A stretch of DNA of 64,000 nt from Paracoccus albicereus (GTDB taxonomy: Bacteria; Pseudomonadota; Alphaproteobacteria; Rhodobacterales; Rhodobacteraceae): the NCBI RefSeq assembly GCF_024359525.1, contig NZ_JAKZEU010000002.1, positions 496,001 to 560,000 on the forward strand. The letters are read 5' to 3'. The position numbers and the translations under genes were made by a program. Shown in pieces: positions 38,399-48,152 of this stretch. Positions within the stretch are counted from its first letter, which is position 1; each line of letters starts with the position of its first letter. The notes below the pieces were generated by a model. That model worked only from the letters and a program-made list of their open reading frames with translations. It made no database searches and was not told where the DNA came from.

Positions 38399-39006
38399 CG
38401 CGGCGCGTCCCCATCATTGCGGCCCGGCTGGTGGTCCAGCGTCACGCCCGCCGCCTCCTCGGCCATGCGTTCATGGCTGTCGCGATGATCGACATTGTCG
38501 GGAATGATCCCTCGCATCACCGCGATCTTCTTGATCGCCTCGGACAGGCCCTGAAGAAACAGCAGGCCAAACCCGATGAGCAGCATCAGCTTGGCTGGCC
38601 ACAAGATCAGGCCGCCCGCATTCATCGACATCTCTTTCAGGCGGATCGAGCGCATCACCCAGGGGTAGGTCAGCCACAGGATCAGCGCGGTGATCGGCAA
38701 CAGGAACAGCAGCGTCCCGATCAGGTCGATCCAGTGCTGAACCCGGCGCGACCACATGCTGTAGACGATGTCGATCCGGATATGTTCGTTTTCCAGCAGC
38801 GTATAGGCCGCAGCCAGCAGGAAAGCGGTTCCGTAAAGGTACCATTGCAGTTCCAGCCAGGCATTCGACGACACGCTGAACACCTTGCGGATGACGGCGT
38901 TGATCGCGCTCACGAGAATGGCGACCAGGATCAGCCAAGATATCCATCGCCCGATGAACGAATTGACGCGGTCGATACCCCGCGAAAGGGCCAAAAGGCC
39001 TCCCAT
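38395..39006 (-). CDS. dctQ: TRAP transporter small permease
   Basis: A 203-residue membrane protein with four helices (VNSFIGRWISWLILVAILVS; LQWYLYGTAFLLAAAYTLLE; LIGTLLFLLPITALILWLTY; AKLMLLIGFGLLFLQGLSEA), the DctQ topology, and a polar C-terminus of ~35 residues. The ATG at 39006 is preferred, as a GGGGGGAA stretch lies 5 bases upstream; a longer reading is basic and has no similarity. It is coupled to dctM by ATGA. The substrate is probably a carboxylate, given the TakP-like dctP. Confidence 0.9.
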   Translation of the reverse strand: MGGLLALSRGIDRVNSFIGRWISWLILVAILVSAINAVIRKVFSVSSNAWLELQWYLYGTAFLLAAAYTLLENEHIRIDIVYSMWSRRVQHWIDLIGTLLFLLPITALILWLTYPWVMRSIRLKEMSMNAGGLILWPAKLMLLIGFGLLFLQGLSEAIKKIAVMRGIIPDNVDHRDSHERMAEEAAGVTLDHQPGRNDGDAPR

Positions 39007-39382
39007 CGTGTTCCCCCCATGACGGCGCGGGCCGTTTGCCTGCGCATTCCGTCGCCGGTCGGCGCGGATTTTTGCGCGGTTTTGCGCGATGGCGGGATGC
39101 GGGTCAAGTTTCTTCCAGATCACGTCGCCGCGCGGCCCCGTGACGCCACGTCAGTGCGGGATCGGCAAGGTCCGGCCGACGACAGGATAATCTTCAGCAT
39201 AATCTCCAACGGGCGTGGCAACGGGTGTCCGGATCGCTGTCCGGTGACCACGCGATACGCGCCTTGGTTACGCGTCGGCAGCCGATTGCGCGCCTTTACC
39301 CTGCCCGCAATATGAACCATCGTTGCGCATTCCGGCGAAAAGCCGACCGATCCGCACAACACCAACACGGAGGATCTTTTCC
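39007..39382. other. 376-bp divergent control region between dctQM and opp operons
   Basis: No coding frame with a ribosome site is found. It must hold the dctQ promoter (minus) and the opp promoter (plus, candidate listed at 39286-39314). AGTC-poor, GC-rich sequence with several short imperfect dyads but no strong terminator and no clear operator. A GGAGG ribosome site lies 9 bases before oppA. Confidence 0.5.
39286..39314 (+). promoter_or_regulatory. possible opp operon promoter
   Basis: -35 TTGCGC (39286-39291), a 17-base spacer and -10 AATATG (39309-39314), 69 bases before the oppA start. The -10 is weak. Confidence 0.3.
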
Positions 39383-40990
39383 ATGAAACGGTTTCTTCTG
39401 ACGACCGCCCTGGCCGCCTCGCTGGCCCTGCCCGTCCACGCCGCGACACCCGCAGAGGGTGAGACGCTGGCCGAGAACCAGACGCTCGATTTCTGGATTC
39501 TCGATGCGGTCAAGACGCTCGACCCGCACAAGAACACCGATGTCGACGGTGCCCATGTGCTGCGCCAGCTGTTCGAGGGCTTGATGAACGAGGACGAGGC
39601 AGGCGCGATGGTGCCGGGCATCGCCGAAAGCTACGAAATGAGCGACGACGGGCTGACCTACACGTTCAAGCTGCGCGACACGGCGAAATGGTCGAACGGG
39701 GATCCGGTCACTGCCGAGGACTTCGTCTATAGTTGGCAGCGCGCGGTGAACCCCGAGACGGCGTCCGAATACGCCTGGTTCATGGAGCTGATGAACATCG
39801 TCAACGCGACGCAGGTCGTCGCAGGCGAGGTGCCGCCCGAAGAGCTGGGCGTCCGGGCGGTGGATGAGCACACGCTGGAAGTGACGCTGTCGACGCCGAC
39901 CCCCTACTTCATCAAAACGCTGAGCCATGGCACGACCTTCCCGGTCCACCGCGCGACGGTCGAGGAGTTCGGCGACAACTGGACCCAGCCCGGCAACTTC
40001 GTCAGCAACGGTGCCTATGTGCTGGACAGCCACGATCTGGGCGTGAAGGTCACGCTGTCTAAGAACGAGAATTACTGGAACAACGCCGAAACGGTGATGA
40101 CGCCGCTGAACTTCATCACCATCAACGACCAGAACGTGGCGCTGACGCGCTATCAGGCTGGGGAACTCGACTGGTTCGACCGCGTCCCCGCCGGTCAGTT
40201 CCCGAACCTGCAGGAACAGTATCCCGATCAGGCGGTGGCGATCCCGCAGGCCTGCTCCTACGCCTACCTCTTCAACATGTCCGACAAGGGCCCCGAAGCG
40301 TTGAAGGACCTGAAGGTGCGGCAGGCGTTGGCCTATGCCGTCGACCGCGACATCATCACCGACAAGATCCTGCAGGGCGGCCAGAAGCCTGCCTATTTCT
40401 GGACCCACTGGGCCATCGAGGGCTTCGAGGCACCCGAGATCGAGATGGCCGGTTGGACTCAGCCCGAGCGGATCGAGAAGGCCAAGGCGCTTCTGGAAGA
40501 AGCGGGATACGGTCCCGACAACCCGCTGAGCCTGACGATCCAGTACAACACGTCGGAAGACCACAAGAAGCTTGCCGTCGCGGTGCAGCAATTCTGGAAG
40601 GCGATCGGCGTGAACGCGACGCTCGCGAACTACGAATGGAAGGTCCATACCGACCGGCTGCAGAACCAGGATTTCGAGGTCGCCCGCTACGCGTGGTGCG
40701 GCGATTATAACGAGGCCTCGACCTTCCTCGATTACTTCCGCACCGACGGCTACAACAACGGCAAGTGGTCGAATGCGGACTACGACGCCCTGCTGGCCGA
40801 GGCGAAGACCGCCGAGAACACCACCGAGCTTTACAAGGAAGCCGAGCAGGTGCTGAACGCGGATATGCCGTTCGTGCCCGTCTACCACTACTCGAACGCC
40901 ATGATGGTGAATGCAGACCTGCGCGGGATCCCCTATGACAACGTCATGTACAACTGGTACGCCAAGGACCTGTATCGCGTCGCCGAGTAG
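39383..40990 (+). CDS. oppA: oligopeptide ABC transporter substrate-binding protein
   Basis: A 535-residue periplasmic binding protein (SBP family 5). The Sec signal peptide MKRFLLTTALAASLALPVHA ends near residue 20. The E. coli OppA-like pattern is clear: DVDGAHVLRQLFEGLMNED, PGIAESYEMSDDGLTYTFKL, and WSNGDPVTAEDFVYSWQRAV. The length matches OppA (~540). It hands peptides to OppBC. GGAGG lies ahead of the ATG; an in-frame upstream start would bury the signal peptide. A long hairpin follows the stop, before oppB. Confidence 0.95.
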   Translation: MKRFLLTTALAASLALPVHAATPAEGETLAENQTLDFWILDAVKTLDPHKNTDVDGAHVLRQLFEGLMNEDEAGAMVPGIAESYEMSDDGLTYTFKLRDTAKWSNGDPVTAEDFVYSWQRAVNPETASEYAWFMELMNIVNATQVVAGEVPPEELGVRAVDEHTLEVTLSTPTPYFIKTLSHGTTFPVHRATVEEFGDNWTQPGNFVSNGAYVLDSHDLGVKVTLSKNENYWNNAETVMTPLNFITINDQNVALTRYQAGELDWFDRVPAGQFPNLQEQYPDQAVAIPQACSYAYLFNMSDKGPEALKDLKVRQALAYAVDRDIITDKILQGGQKPAYFWTHWAIEGFEAPEIEMAGWTQPERIEKAKALLEEAGYGPDNPLSLTIQYNTSEDHKKLAVAVQQFWKAIGVNATLANYEWKVHTDRLQNQDFEVARYAWCGDYNEASTFLDYFRTDGYNNGKWSNADYDALLAEAKTAENTTELYKEAEQVLNADMPFVPVYHYSNAMMVNADLRGIPYDNVMYNWYAKDLYRVAE

Positions 40991-41003
40991 GCCGTGACCC
41001 ATC

Positions 41004-41030
41004 GCCGGAAGGGGTCGGGCCCCTTCCGGC
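41004..41030 (+). other. intercistronic stem-loop between oppA and oppB
   Basis: A perfect 11-bp stem GCCGGAAGGGG / CCCCTTCCGGC with a 5-base loop, without a U-run, 13 bases after oppA. Such hairpins protect the 3' end of binding-protein messages, letting OppA outnumber the membrane subunits. It may also act as a partial terminator. Confidence 0.7.
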
Positions 41031-41065
41031 ACACCCGACCCAGCCCCCTGAGCAAGGTCTGATCG

Positions 41066-41989
41066 ATGTTCGGATACATCCTGAGACGTCTGGCCGTGGC
41101 CGTGCCGACGCTGCTTTTGCTGATCGTCTTCTCGTTCCTGCTGATGCACGCCGCACCCGGCGGGCCGTTTACCGGCGAGCGGTCGCTGCCGCCGCAGGTG
41201 CTGGCCAACCTGGAAGCGAAATACGGCCTCGACCAGCCGCTGATCGTCCAGCTTTGGAACTACCTCAAGGGAGTCGTGCTGCAGTTCGATTTCGGTCCCA
41301 GCTTCGTCTATCCCGACCGCACCGTGAACGGGTTGATCGCCGACGGCTTTCCGGTGACGCTGACCTACGGCCTGCTGTCCTTCGTGCTGGCGGCACTGGT
41401 CGGCATCACCCTCGGCGTCGCGGCGGCGATCCGGCACAATTCCTGGCTGGATTACCTGGCCGTCGGGACCAGCATCGGGGCGCAGGTGCTGCCGAACTTC
41501 GTCATGGCACCGATCCTTGTCCTGGTCCTGACGCTGTGGCTGGGCTGGCTGCCCGGGGGCGGGTGGAGCTTCAATGACCCCAGCTACTGGATCATGCCAG
41601 TCATCGCGCTTGGCACCAGCTACATGGCGTCGATCGCGCGGATCACGCGATCCTCGATGCTCGAGGTGCTGGGCAGCAATCACATCCGCACCGCGCGCGC
41701 CAAGGGTATGCCGGAACGCCGCGTGATCCTGCGCCACGCGCTGAAGCCTGCGCTGCTGCCCGTCATCAGCTATCTGGGACCGGTCTTCGTATCGATGATC
41801 ACAGGCTCGGTCGTGATCGACATCTATTTCTCGACCGGGGGGATCGGACGCTCGTTTGTCGATTCCGCTCTGAACCGCGACTATGCGGTGATGATGGGGA
41901 TCACGATCCTCGTCGGTGCGCTGACGGTCCTTTTCAACCTTATCGTCGACATCCTCTACGCGTGGATCGACCCGAAGATCCGGTACTGA
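41066..41989 (+). CDS. oppB: oligopeptide ABC transporter permease OppB
   Basis: A 307-residue protein with six membrane helices, first subunit of the channel. It starts with MFGYILRRLAVAVPTLLLLI, the usual OppB/DppB opening, and contains the EAA loop RTARAKGMPERRVILRHALK that contacts the ATPases. A periplasmic segment with RSLPPQVLANLEAKYGLDQP follows helix 1. It is 75 bases from oppA, and oppC begins 1 base after its stop. Confidence 0.95.
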   Translation: MFGYILRRLAVAVPTLLLLIVFSFLLMHAAPGGPFTGERSLPPQVLANLEAKYGLDQPLIVQLWNYLKGVVLQFDFGPSFVYPDRTVNGLIADGFPVTLTYGLLSFVLAALVGITLGVAAAIRHNSWLDYLAVGTSIGAQVLPNFVMAPILVLVLTLWLGWLPGGGWSFNDPSYWIMPVIALGTSYMASIARITRSSMLEVLGSNHIRTARAKGMPERRVILRHALKPALLPVISYLGPVFVSMITGSVVIDIYFSTGGIGRSFVDSALNRDYAVMMGITILVGALTVLFNLIVDILYAWIDPKIRY

Positions 41990-41990
41990 C

Positions 41991-42917
41991 ATGGTCATCG
42001 AACAGGACAAGATGCGATCGCTGGCCGACACGATGGCGCAGGCCGAGGTGAAGGGCCGCAGCCCGTGGGCCGACGCGAGGAAGCGGTTCGTCCGAAACAA
42101 GGCCGCGATGGCGGGTTTGGTGATCCTGGTGCTGGTCACGCTGTTCGCGGCTTTCGGCGACTATGCCGCGGCCTGGTCGAACGAGGAACTCGACTACAAC
42201 GTCATGGGTCAGGTGCGCGAGCTTGGCGCGCCCTCGATCGCCACCGGGCATTATTTCGGCACCGACGATCTGGGCCGCGATCTTTACGCGCGCACGGTCC
42301 AGGGCACGCGGATCAGCCTGATGGTCGGCATCGTCGGTGCGGCGATCGCGGTAATCGTCGGCACGCTTTACGGCGCGACGGCAGGCTATGTCGGCGGGCG
42401 CACCGACCAGATCATGATGCGGCTGGTCGATATCCTGATGTCGATCCCCTACATGTTCGTGCTGATCCTGCTGCTGGTCGTGTTCGGCCGGTCGATCGGG
42501 ATGCTGTTTCTGGGTATCGGCCTGATTTCGTGGCTGGATATGAGCCGGATCGTGCGCGGCCAGACCCTGACCCTTAAGAACCGCGAATTCATCGAGGCGG
42601 CGCAGGCGACTGGCGTCTCGTCTTGGCGCATCATCATGCGCCATATCGTGCCGAACCTGCTGGGCGTCGTCGCGGTCTATGCCACGCTGCTGGTGCCGCT
42701 GATGATCCTGACCGAGAGCTTCATCAGCTTCCTCGGCCTCGGCGTTCAGGAACCGCTAACCTCGTGGGGTGCGCTGATTTCCGAGGGCGCGGCGACCATG
42801 AACTACGGCACGCTGTGGCAGCTCGCCTTCCCGCTGTTTTTCTTCTGCATCACGCTCTTCGGCTTCTTCTTCGTGGGTGACGGCCTGCGTGACGCGCTAG
42901 ACCCGAAGGATCGCTGA
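41991..42917 (+). CDS. oppC: oligopeptide ABC transporter permease OppC
   Basis: A 308-residue second channel subunit with six helices. An N-terminal cytosolic segment (SPWADARKRFVRNKAAMAGL) precedes helix 1, as in OppC/DppC; HYFGTDDLGRDLYARTVQGT and the EAA loop FIEAAQATGVSSWRIIMRHI are present. The end GDGLRDALDPKDR is standard. It is spaced 1 base from oppB and 1 base from oppD, which argues for tight translational linkage. Confidence 0.95.
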   Translation: MVIEQDKMRSLADTMAQAEVKGRSPWADARKRFVRNKAAMAGLVILVLVTLFAAFGDYAAAWSNEELDYNVMGQVRELGAPSIATGHYFGTDDLGRDLYARTVQGTRISLMVGIVGAAIAVIVGTLYGATAGYVGGRTDQIMMRLVDILMSIPYMFVLILLLVVFGRSIGMLFLGIGLISWLDMSRIVRGQTLTLKNREFIEAAQATGVSSWRIIMRHIVPNLLGVVAVYATLLVPLMILTESFISFLGLGVQEPLTSWGALISEGAATMNYGTLWQLAFPLFFFCITLFGFFFVGDGLRDALDPKDR

Positions 42918-42918
42918 C

Positions 42919-44025
42919 ATGGTGCTTCTGAACATCAACGATCTGCACGTCCGCTTCGACACCAATGATGGCGTTGTCCACGCGGTCAACGGCGTCGACC
43001 TGACGCTGGAACCCGGCGAGACGCTGGGCATCGTCGGCGAAAGCGGCTCTGGCAAATCCCAGCTGGCCTTTGCCGTGATGGGGCTGCTGGCTGCAAACGG
43101 CCGCGCCGAGGGCTCGGCGCGCTTCGACGGCACCGAAATCCTGAACGCCAAGCCCCGTGTCCTGAACAAGGTCCGGGCCGAGAAGATCGCGATGGTCTTT
43201 CAGGACCCGATGACCTCGCTGAACCCCTACATGCGGGTGGCCGACCAGATGGCCGAGGTGCTGGTCCTGCACAAGGGCATGTCCAAGCGCGACGCGGTGA
43301 CGGAATCGGTGCGGATGCTGGACGCCGTGAAGATCCCGGATGCGAAGGGTCGCGTGCGCCTTTACCCGCACGAATTTTCGGGTGGGATGCGCCAGCGGGT
43401 GATGATCGCGATGGCACTGCTGTGCCGCCCGCAACTGTTAATCGCGGATGAGCCGACGACCGCGTTGGACGTGACGGTTCAGGCTCAGATCATGCAGCTT
43501 CTGGCCGATCTACAGACGGAATTCGGCATGGCCATGATCCTGATCACCCACGATCTGGGGGTCGTTGCCGGCTCCTGCGAGCGTGTCGCCGTGATGTATG
43601 GCGGTCGCATCCGGGAACAGGCGCCGGTTGCACCGCTGTTCGCGGACCCCGCCCATCCCTACACGCAGGGATTGCTGGCTGCGATCCCGCGTATCGACGA
43701 GACCGAAGCCGAACTGCGCGCCATTCCCGGCGCGCCCCCCAATATGACGCATCCGCCCGCGAGCTGCGCCTATGCGCCGCGCTGCCCCTATCGGCTGGCG
43801 GAATGCGAAACCGAGCGTCCGCCGCTGGAAGGCTTCGCGCCGGATCGCAAGCGAGCCTGCTTCGCGGCGCTGGACGACATCCGCGCGCACCGTCACAGAG
43901 TTTCTATCACGGCTGACGAGGCAGCGACGGCGGGACCGCTGGAGGACGAACCCGACGACGCCCTGCCCGACGCGGCAGTCGCCGGTGTCGGGGCGGCGGC
44001 GGCAACGCATGAGGTGAAGCAATGA
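42919..44025 (+). CDS. oppD: oligopeptide ABC transporter ATPase OppD
   Basis: A 368-residue ATPase with Walker [17 protein letters not shown]-loop [10 protein letters not shown], signature [16 protein letters not shown], Walker [15 protein letters not shown] and H-loop ILITHDLGV. The C-terminal cysteine cluster [20 protein letters not shown] is the oligopeptide/dipeptide transporter type, which can bind an Fe-S cluster in some homologues. The last ~45 residues form an acidic, Ala-rich extension not needed by the fold. Its stop overlaps the oppF start by 4 bases (ATGA). Confidence 0.95.
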   Translation: MVLLNINDLHVRFDTNDGVVHAVNGVDLTLEPGETLGIVGESGSGKSQLAFAVMGLLAANGRAEGSARFDGTEILNAKPRVLNKVRAEKIAMVFQDPMTSLNPYMRVADQMAEVLVLHKGMSKRDAVTESVRMLDAVKIPDAKGRVRLYPHEFSGGMRQRVMIAMALLCRPQLLIADEPTTALDVTVQAQIMQLLADLQTEFGMAMILITHDLGVVAGSCERVAVMYGGRIREQAPVAPLFADPAHPYTQGLLAAIPRIDETEAELRAIPGAPPNMTHPPASCAYAPRCPYRLAECETERPPLEGFAPDRKRACFAALDDIRAHRHRVSITADEAATAGPLEDEPDDALPDAAVAGVGAAAATHEVKQ

Positions 44026-45044
44026 GCCGGCCGCTACTGGACGTGCGCGACCTGCGGGTGAGCTTTCCTGTCCGGCGCGCGGGCGCGATGCCCTGGACGC
44101 CACCGCAGGACCTTCACGCCGTCGGCGGGGTCGATTTCACGCTGAAACCCGGTGAGACGCTGGGCATCGTTGGTGAATCAGGCTCTGGCAAATCGACGCT
44201 GGCGCGCGCGCTGATCGGGCTGGTCCCGGCGACGGGCCGGGCGGAATGGGTGGACGGTGCGGATCTGGTCGACCTGTCGCCGCGCCAGATGATGAAGTAC
44301 CGCGCCGACATCCAGATGGTGTTCCAGGACCCGCTGGCCAGCCTCAACCCCCGCATGAACGTGGGACAGATCATCGCGGAACCGCTGACCACCCATCGCC
44401 CGGGCCTGAGCCGGTCCGAGGTCAAGGCGCGGGTGAAGGAAATGATGGAACGGGTCGGCCTGCTACCGAATCAGATCAACCGCTATCCGCACGAATTTTC
44501 AGGCGGCCAGTGCCAGCGCATCGGGATCGCGCGCGCACTGATCGTAGCGCCGAAGCTGATCATCTGCGACGAGCCGGTCTCCGCGCTCGACGTCTCGATC
44601 CAGGCGCAGGTCATCAATCTACTGATCCGTCTTCAGAAAGACCTCGGCCTCGCGCTGATCTTCATCGCGCACGACCTGTCGGTGGTGAAGCATATCAGCG
44701 ACCGCGTCTTGGTGATGTATCTGGGCAAGGTGATGGAGATCGCGCCGAAGGACGCGCTGTTCAATGCGTCCCAGCATCCCTACACGCAAGCGCTGCTTTC
44801 CGCTGTGCCGATCCCCGACCCTGCGCGTGAGGCTGACAAGGCTGTCGTTCCCCTGACGGGCGACCTGCCCTCGCCGATGAACCCGCCGTCGGGTTGCGTC
44901 TTTCGTACGCGCTGTCCACGCGCGCAGGCTTTGTGCGCTGAGGCGGTGCCGCCGCTGGAAGGCACCGATCGCCGAACGGCCTGCCACTTCCCCGGTCCCC
45001 TGACCGAGGCCGAAATCGCCGCCGCCCGCACTGAGCCCGCCTGA
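44022..45044 (+). CDS. oppF: oligopeptide ABC transporter ATPase OppF
   Basis: A 340-residue ATPase partner of OppD. Walker [17 protein letters not shown]-loop [12 protein letters not shown], signature [16 protein letters not shown], Walker [15 protein letters not shown] and H-loop FIAHDLSV are intact, and the C-terminal [14 protein letters not shown] cluster is present. Completes the oppABCDF set. An ABC exporter gene starts 1 base after its stop. Confidence 0.95.
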   Translation: MSRPLLDVRDLRVSFPVRRAGAMPWTPPQDLHAVGGVDFTLKPGETLGIVGESGSGKSTLARALIGLVPATGRAEWVDGADLVDLSPRQMMKYRADIQMVFQDPLASLNPRMNVGQIIAEPLTTHRPGLSRSEVKARVKEMMERVGLLPNQINRYPHEFSGGQCQRIGIARALIVAPKLIICDEPVSALDVSIQAQVINLLIRLQKDLGLALIFIAHDLSVVKHISDRVLVMYLGKVMEIAPKDALFNASQHPYTQALLSAVPIPDPAREADKAVVPLTGDLPSPMNPPSGCVFRTRCPRAQALCAEAVPPLEGTDRRTACHFPGPLTEAEIAAARTEPA

Positions 45045-45045
45045 G

Positions 45046-46893
45046 ATGCCGCCCGCCCAGCAGCCGCGTTACGGCCAAAGATGGGCGGCGCTGAAGAACC
45101 TGCCAGCGTTCTTAGCGATGATCTGGCGCGCGAGCCCGGGTTTGATGCTGGCGACGATCGCGCTGCGGATCATCCGCGCGGTTCTGCCGGTGACGATGCT
45201 GTGGATCGGCAAGCTGATCATCGACGAGGTGGTCCGGCTTACCGCGCTAGAGACCCGACCCGAGACGCTGGCTGATTGGTGGCAGGCGGGGCTGACCGGG
45301 CCGCTGGGCTGGTATCTGGCCGCCGAGCTGGGTCTGGCGCTGGCATCCGACCTGTTGGGCCGGCTTGTCAGTTACCTGAATGCGCTGATGCAGGAACGGC
45401 TGGTGATCTCGCTATCGGTGCGGGTGATGGACCATGCCGCCGAACTCGACCTCGAGGATTTCGAGGATGCCGAGTTTCAGGACAAGCTCGACCGGGCGCG
45501 GCGGTTGACGATCGGCAATGTGCCGTTGCTGACGCAGGTCATGGGGCTGATGCAGGATCTGGTGACGGTCGTCAGCTTCGCCGGCGGGTTGATCCTGTTC
45601 AATCCGTGGCTGGTCCTGTTGTTGCTGATCGCGCTCATCCCGGCTTTCCTGGGTGAAACGCACTTCAACGCGCTGCTTTACGAAATGAACTACCGCCGCA
45701 CGCCCGAGCGGCGCGAGCGGGATTATCTGCGGCAGGTCGGCGCCAGCGCGGAGTCCGCCAAGGAGGTGAAGGTCTTCGGCTTGAACACGTTCCTGCGCGA
45801 CCGCTTCGTCGCGTTGTCGCAGGACTTTTATGCCGAGAACCGCATGATCCTGGGGCGCCAGCTGCTTTGGATGGCGCTCCTGACGGCGCTGGCCACGCTG
45901 TCCTACTACGGAACTTATCTCTGGATCATCGGGGCCACGCTGACCGGCGCCCTGTCGATTGGCGATCTGACGTTCCTGTCTGGCAGCTTTCTGCGGCTTC
46001 GCGGTTTGCTGGAAGGCGTGCTGACCAGCTTTTCCAGCATGGCGGCACAGGCATTGCGGCTGGACGATCTGTTCGAATTCTTCAGCGAGCGCCCCGAGAT
46101 CGCGTCGCCCGCGGATCCACTGCCGGTCCCCGTCCCCATCCGCCAAGGCTTCGTCTTCGAGAATGTGGGCTTCCGCTATCAGAACGCCGAACGCTGGGCG
46201 GTTCGCAACCTCAGCTTCACATTGGCGGCGGGTGAGACGCTGGCGCTGGTGGGTGAAAACGGCGCTGGGAAAACGACGCTGGTGAAGCTGCTGGCGCGGC
46301 TCTACGACCCTGACGAGGGACGCATTCTTCTGGATGGGCGCGATCTGCGCGATTACGATCTGGACGACCTGCGCGCGGCGATGGGCGTGATTTTTCAGGA
46401 TTTCGTACGCTACGCCATGTCGGCAGGCGACAATATCGCCGTCGGACGGATCGGTGCCGCGTCCGACCGTGACCGGATCGAGTCGGCGGCGCGCCAGTCC
46501 GGCGCCGATCAGGTGATCGGGCGTCTGCCGGAACGCTACGACCAGATGGTCGGCAAGCGCTTCGCGCATGGCGTCGATCTGTCAGGGGGCGAGTGGCAGA
46601 AGCTCGCCATCGCCCGCGCCTACATGCGCGACGCGCAGGTCTTGATCCTGGACGAGCCGACGGCGGCGTTGGACGCGCGATCCGAGTTCGAGGTGTTTCG
46701 ACAATTCAAGACGCTCTCTGCCGGTCGCACGGCCGTGCTGATCTCGCATCGCTTCAGCAGCGTGCGGATGGCCGACCGGATCCTCGTGCTGGCCGACGGC
46801 CGGGTCGAGGCGCAGGGGACACATGACGAACTTCTTGCCCAGCCCGGCCGCTACCGCGACCTGTTCGAATTGCAGGCGGCGGGCTATCGCTGA
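45046..46893 (+). CDS. ABC exporter half-transporter (fused membrane and ATPase domains)
   Basis: A 615-residue protein with a six-helix membrane domain (~residues 1-340) and an ATPase domain: Walker A LVGENGAGKTTLVKLLARL, signature DLSGGEWQKLAIARAYM, Walker B VLILDEPTAALDARSE and H-loop ISHRFSSVRMADR. It resembles bacterial exporters for peptides or lipids of the MsbA/lantibiotic type and would act as a homodimer. No peptidase domain. It begins 1 base after oppF, so it is probably co-expressed with the peptide importer, an unexpected pairing. The substrate is unknown. Confidence 0.92.
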   Translation: MPPAQQPRYGQRWAALKNLPAFLAMIWRASPGLMLATIALRIIRAVLPVTMLWIGKLIIDEVVRLTALETRPETLADWWQAGLTGPLGWYLAAELGLALASDLLGRLVSYLNALMQERLVISLSVRVMDHAAELDLEDFEDAEFQDKLDRARRLTIGNVPLLTQVMGLMQDLVTVVSFAGGLILFNPWLVLLLLIALIPAFLGETHFNALLYEMNYRRTPERRERDYLRQVGASAESAKEVKVFGLNTFLRDRFVALSQDFYAENRMILGRQLLWMALLTALATLSYYGTYLWIIGATLTGALSIGDLTFLSGSFLRLRGLLEGVLTSFSSMAAQALRLDDLFEFFSERPEIASPADPLPVPVPIRQGFVFENVGFRYQNAERWAVRNLSFTLAAGETLALVGENGAGKTTLVKLLARLYDPDEGRILLDGRDLRDYDLDDLRAAMGVIFQDFVRYAMSAGDNIAVGRIGAASDRDRIESAARQSGADQVIGRLPERYDQMVGKRFAHGVDLSGGEWQKLAIARAYMRDAQVLILDEPTAALDARSEFEVFRQFKTLSAGRTAVLISHRFSSVRMADRILVLADGRVEAQGTHDELLAQPGRYRDLFELQAAGYR

Positions 46894-46945
46894 CGGCGCC
46901 GGCGCGTCGCGCTGAGCCGCGGCATGTTTAATAAGAAGAAGAGGC

Positions 46946-47029
46946 TGGTACCCGAGGTCGGACTCGAACCGACAAGCCTTGCGGCGGGGGATTTTGAATC
47001 CCCTGCGTCTACCATTCCGCCACTCGGGC
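46946..47029 (-). tRNA. tRNA-Leu (CAA)
   Basis: The minus strand folds with acceptor GCCCGAG / CTCGGGT (first pair G-U), D-arm GTGGCGGAATGGTAGACGC, anticodon stem GGGGA / TCCCC with loop TTCAAAA giving anticodon CAA (UUG codons), a long variable arm as in class II tRNAs, T-loop GTTCGAGTC and encoded CCA with discriminator A. Confidence 0.95.
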
Positions 47030-47040
47030 CCCTGATGCGC

Positions 47041-47068
47041 GCATAACCGTTCCAGGCGCGCGCGGCAA
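47041..47068 (-). promoter_or_regulatory. possible promoter of tRNA-Leu
   Basis: On the minus strand -35 TTGCCG (47068-47063), a 16-base spacer and -10 TTATGC (47046-47041), ending 11 bases before the tRNA. It sits in the gap after lipA. Confidence 0.4.
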
Positions 47069-47072
47069 GATG

Positions 47073-48023
47073 TCAGGCGCGTCCAAGTTTCTGCAGCCGC
47101 GCATCGCGAAGGCGGGCGAAATCCGCGCCCGCGTGATAGGACGACCGCGTCAAGGGCGTCGCCGAGACCATCAGGAAACCCTTGCCGTAAGCCGACTTTT
47201 CGTAGCCGGCGAATTCTTCCGGCGTAACGAAGCGATCGACGCGGTGATGCTTGGGCGTCGGCTGAAGATATTGACCGATGGTCATGAAATCGATGTCGGC
47301 CGCACGCATGTCATCCATGACCTGCAGCACACCCTGCCGATCCTCACCCAGGCCCACCATGATTCCGGATTTGGTGAACATCCCGGGGTCGAGTTCCTTG
47401 ACCTTCTGCAGCAGCCGCAGCGAATGGAAATAGCGCGCACCGGGCCGCACCGTCGGGTAGAGGCCGGGCACGGTTTCAAGGTTGTGGTTGAACACATCAG
47501 GCCGCGCTTCGACCACGGTCTCGAGTGCGCCGGGTTTCGACTTCAGAAAGTCGGGGGTCAGCACCTCGATCGTGCTGTCCGGGCTGCGATGGCGGATTGC
47601 GCGGATGGTCTGCGCGAAATGATCGGCGCCGCCATCGTCCAGATCGTCACGATCGACCGAGGTGATGACGACATGGTTCAGGCCCAGTTTCTGGACCGCG
47701 TGGGCCACCCTGCCCGGCTCGAACACGTCGAGCGCATCCGGACGGCCCGTGATAACGTTGCAGAACGAACAGCCGCGCGTGCAGACCTGACCCATGATCA
47801 TCATCGTGGCGTGGCCCTGGCTCCAGCATTCGCCGACATTCGGGCAGCCGGCCTCTTCGCACACGGTGGAAAGACGATTTTTGCGCAGGATGTCTCGGGT
47901 TTGGCGATACCCTTCAGAGGTCGGGGCTTTGACCCGGATCCAGTCTGGCTTCTTTGGCTGCACCTGATCGACGCGATGCGCCTTTTCCGGATGGCGCAGG
48001 CGGGGTGGCGTTTGCTGATCCAT
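47073..48023 (-). CDS. lipA: lipoyl synthase
   Basis: A 316-residue radical SAM enzyme that inserts two sulfurs into protein-bound octanoyl groups. Both clusters are readable: the auxiliary-cluster motif [12 protein letters not shown] (C-x4-C-x5-C) and the radical SAM motif CTRGCSFC (C-x3-C-x2-C). [19 protein letters not shown] and GIMVGLGE are conserved. The C-terminal serine needed for the auxiliary cluster falls in [13 protein letters not shown]. Full length and ordinary. It is divergent from an unrecognised gene. Confidence 0.97.
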   Translation of the reverse strand: MDQQTPPRLRHPEKAHRVDQVQPKKPDWIRVKAPTSEGYRQTRDILRKNRLSTVCEEAGCPNVGECWSQGHATMMIMGQVCTRGCSFCNVITGRPDALDVFEPGRVAHAVQKLGLNHVVITSVDRDDLDDGGADHFAQTIRAIRHRSPDSTIEVLTPDFLKSKPGALETVVEARPDVFNHNLETVPGLYPTVRPGARYFHSLRLLQKVKELDPGMFTKSGIMVGLGEDRQGVLQVMDDMRAADIDFMTIGQYLQPTPKHHRVDRFVTPEEFAGYEKSAYGKGFLMVSATPLTRSSYHAGADFARLRDARLQKLGRA

Positions 48024-48152
48024 AATCGGACTTTCGGCTTGGGTCCTGATCTAGATAGACCTGCGCGCAGGCCGGATCAACGTCCGACCCACGGAACCGG
48101 CGGCGTGGAAGCCCTGTTAAAAGCCAGGACATGGCAGGTTTGCGGAGACGAC

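Noticed and set aside
39296..42139. An uninterrupted 947-codon frame on the minus strand opposite oppA, oppB and oppC
   Set aside because: It mirrors the third-position GC bias of clear opp genes on the other strand; no ribosome site, no family motif, odd composition (His/Arg/Asp/Gln-rich).
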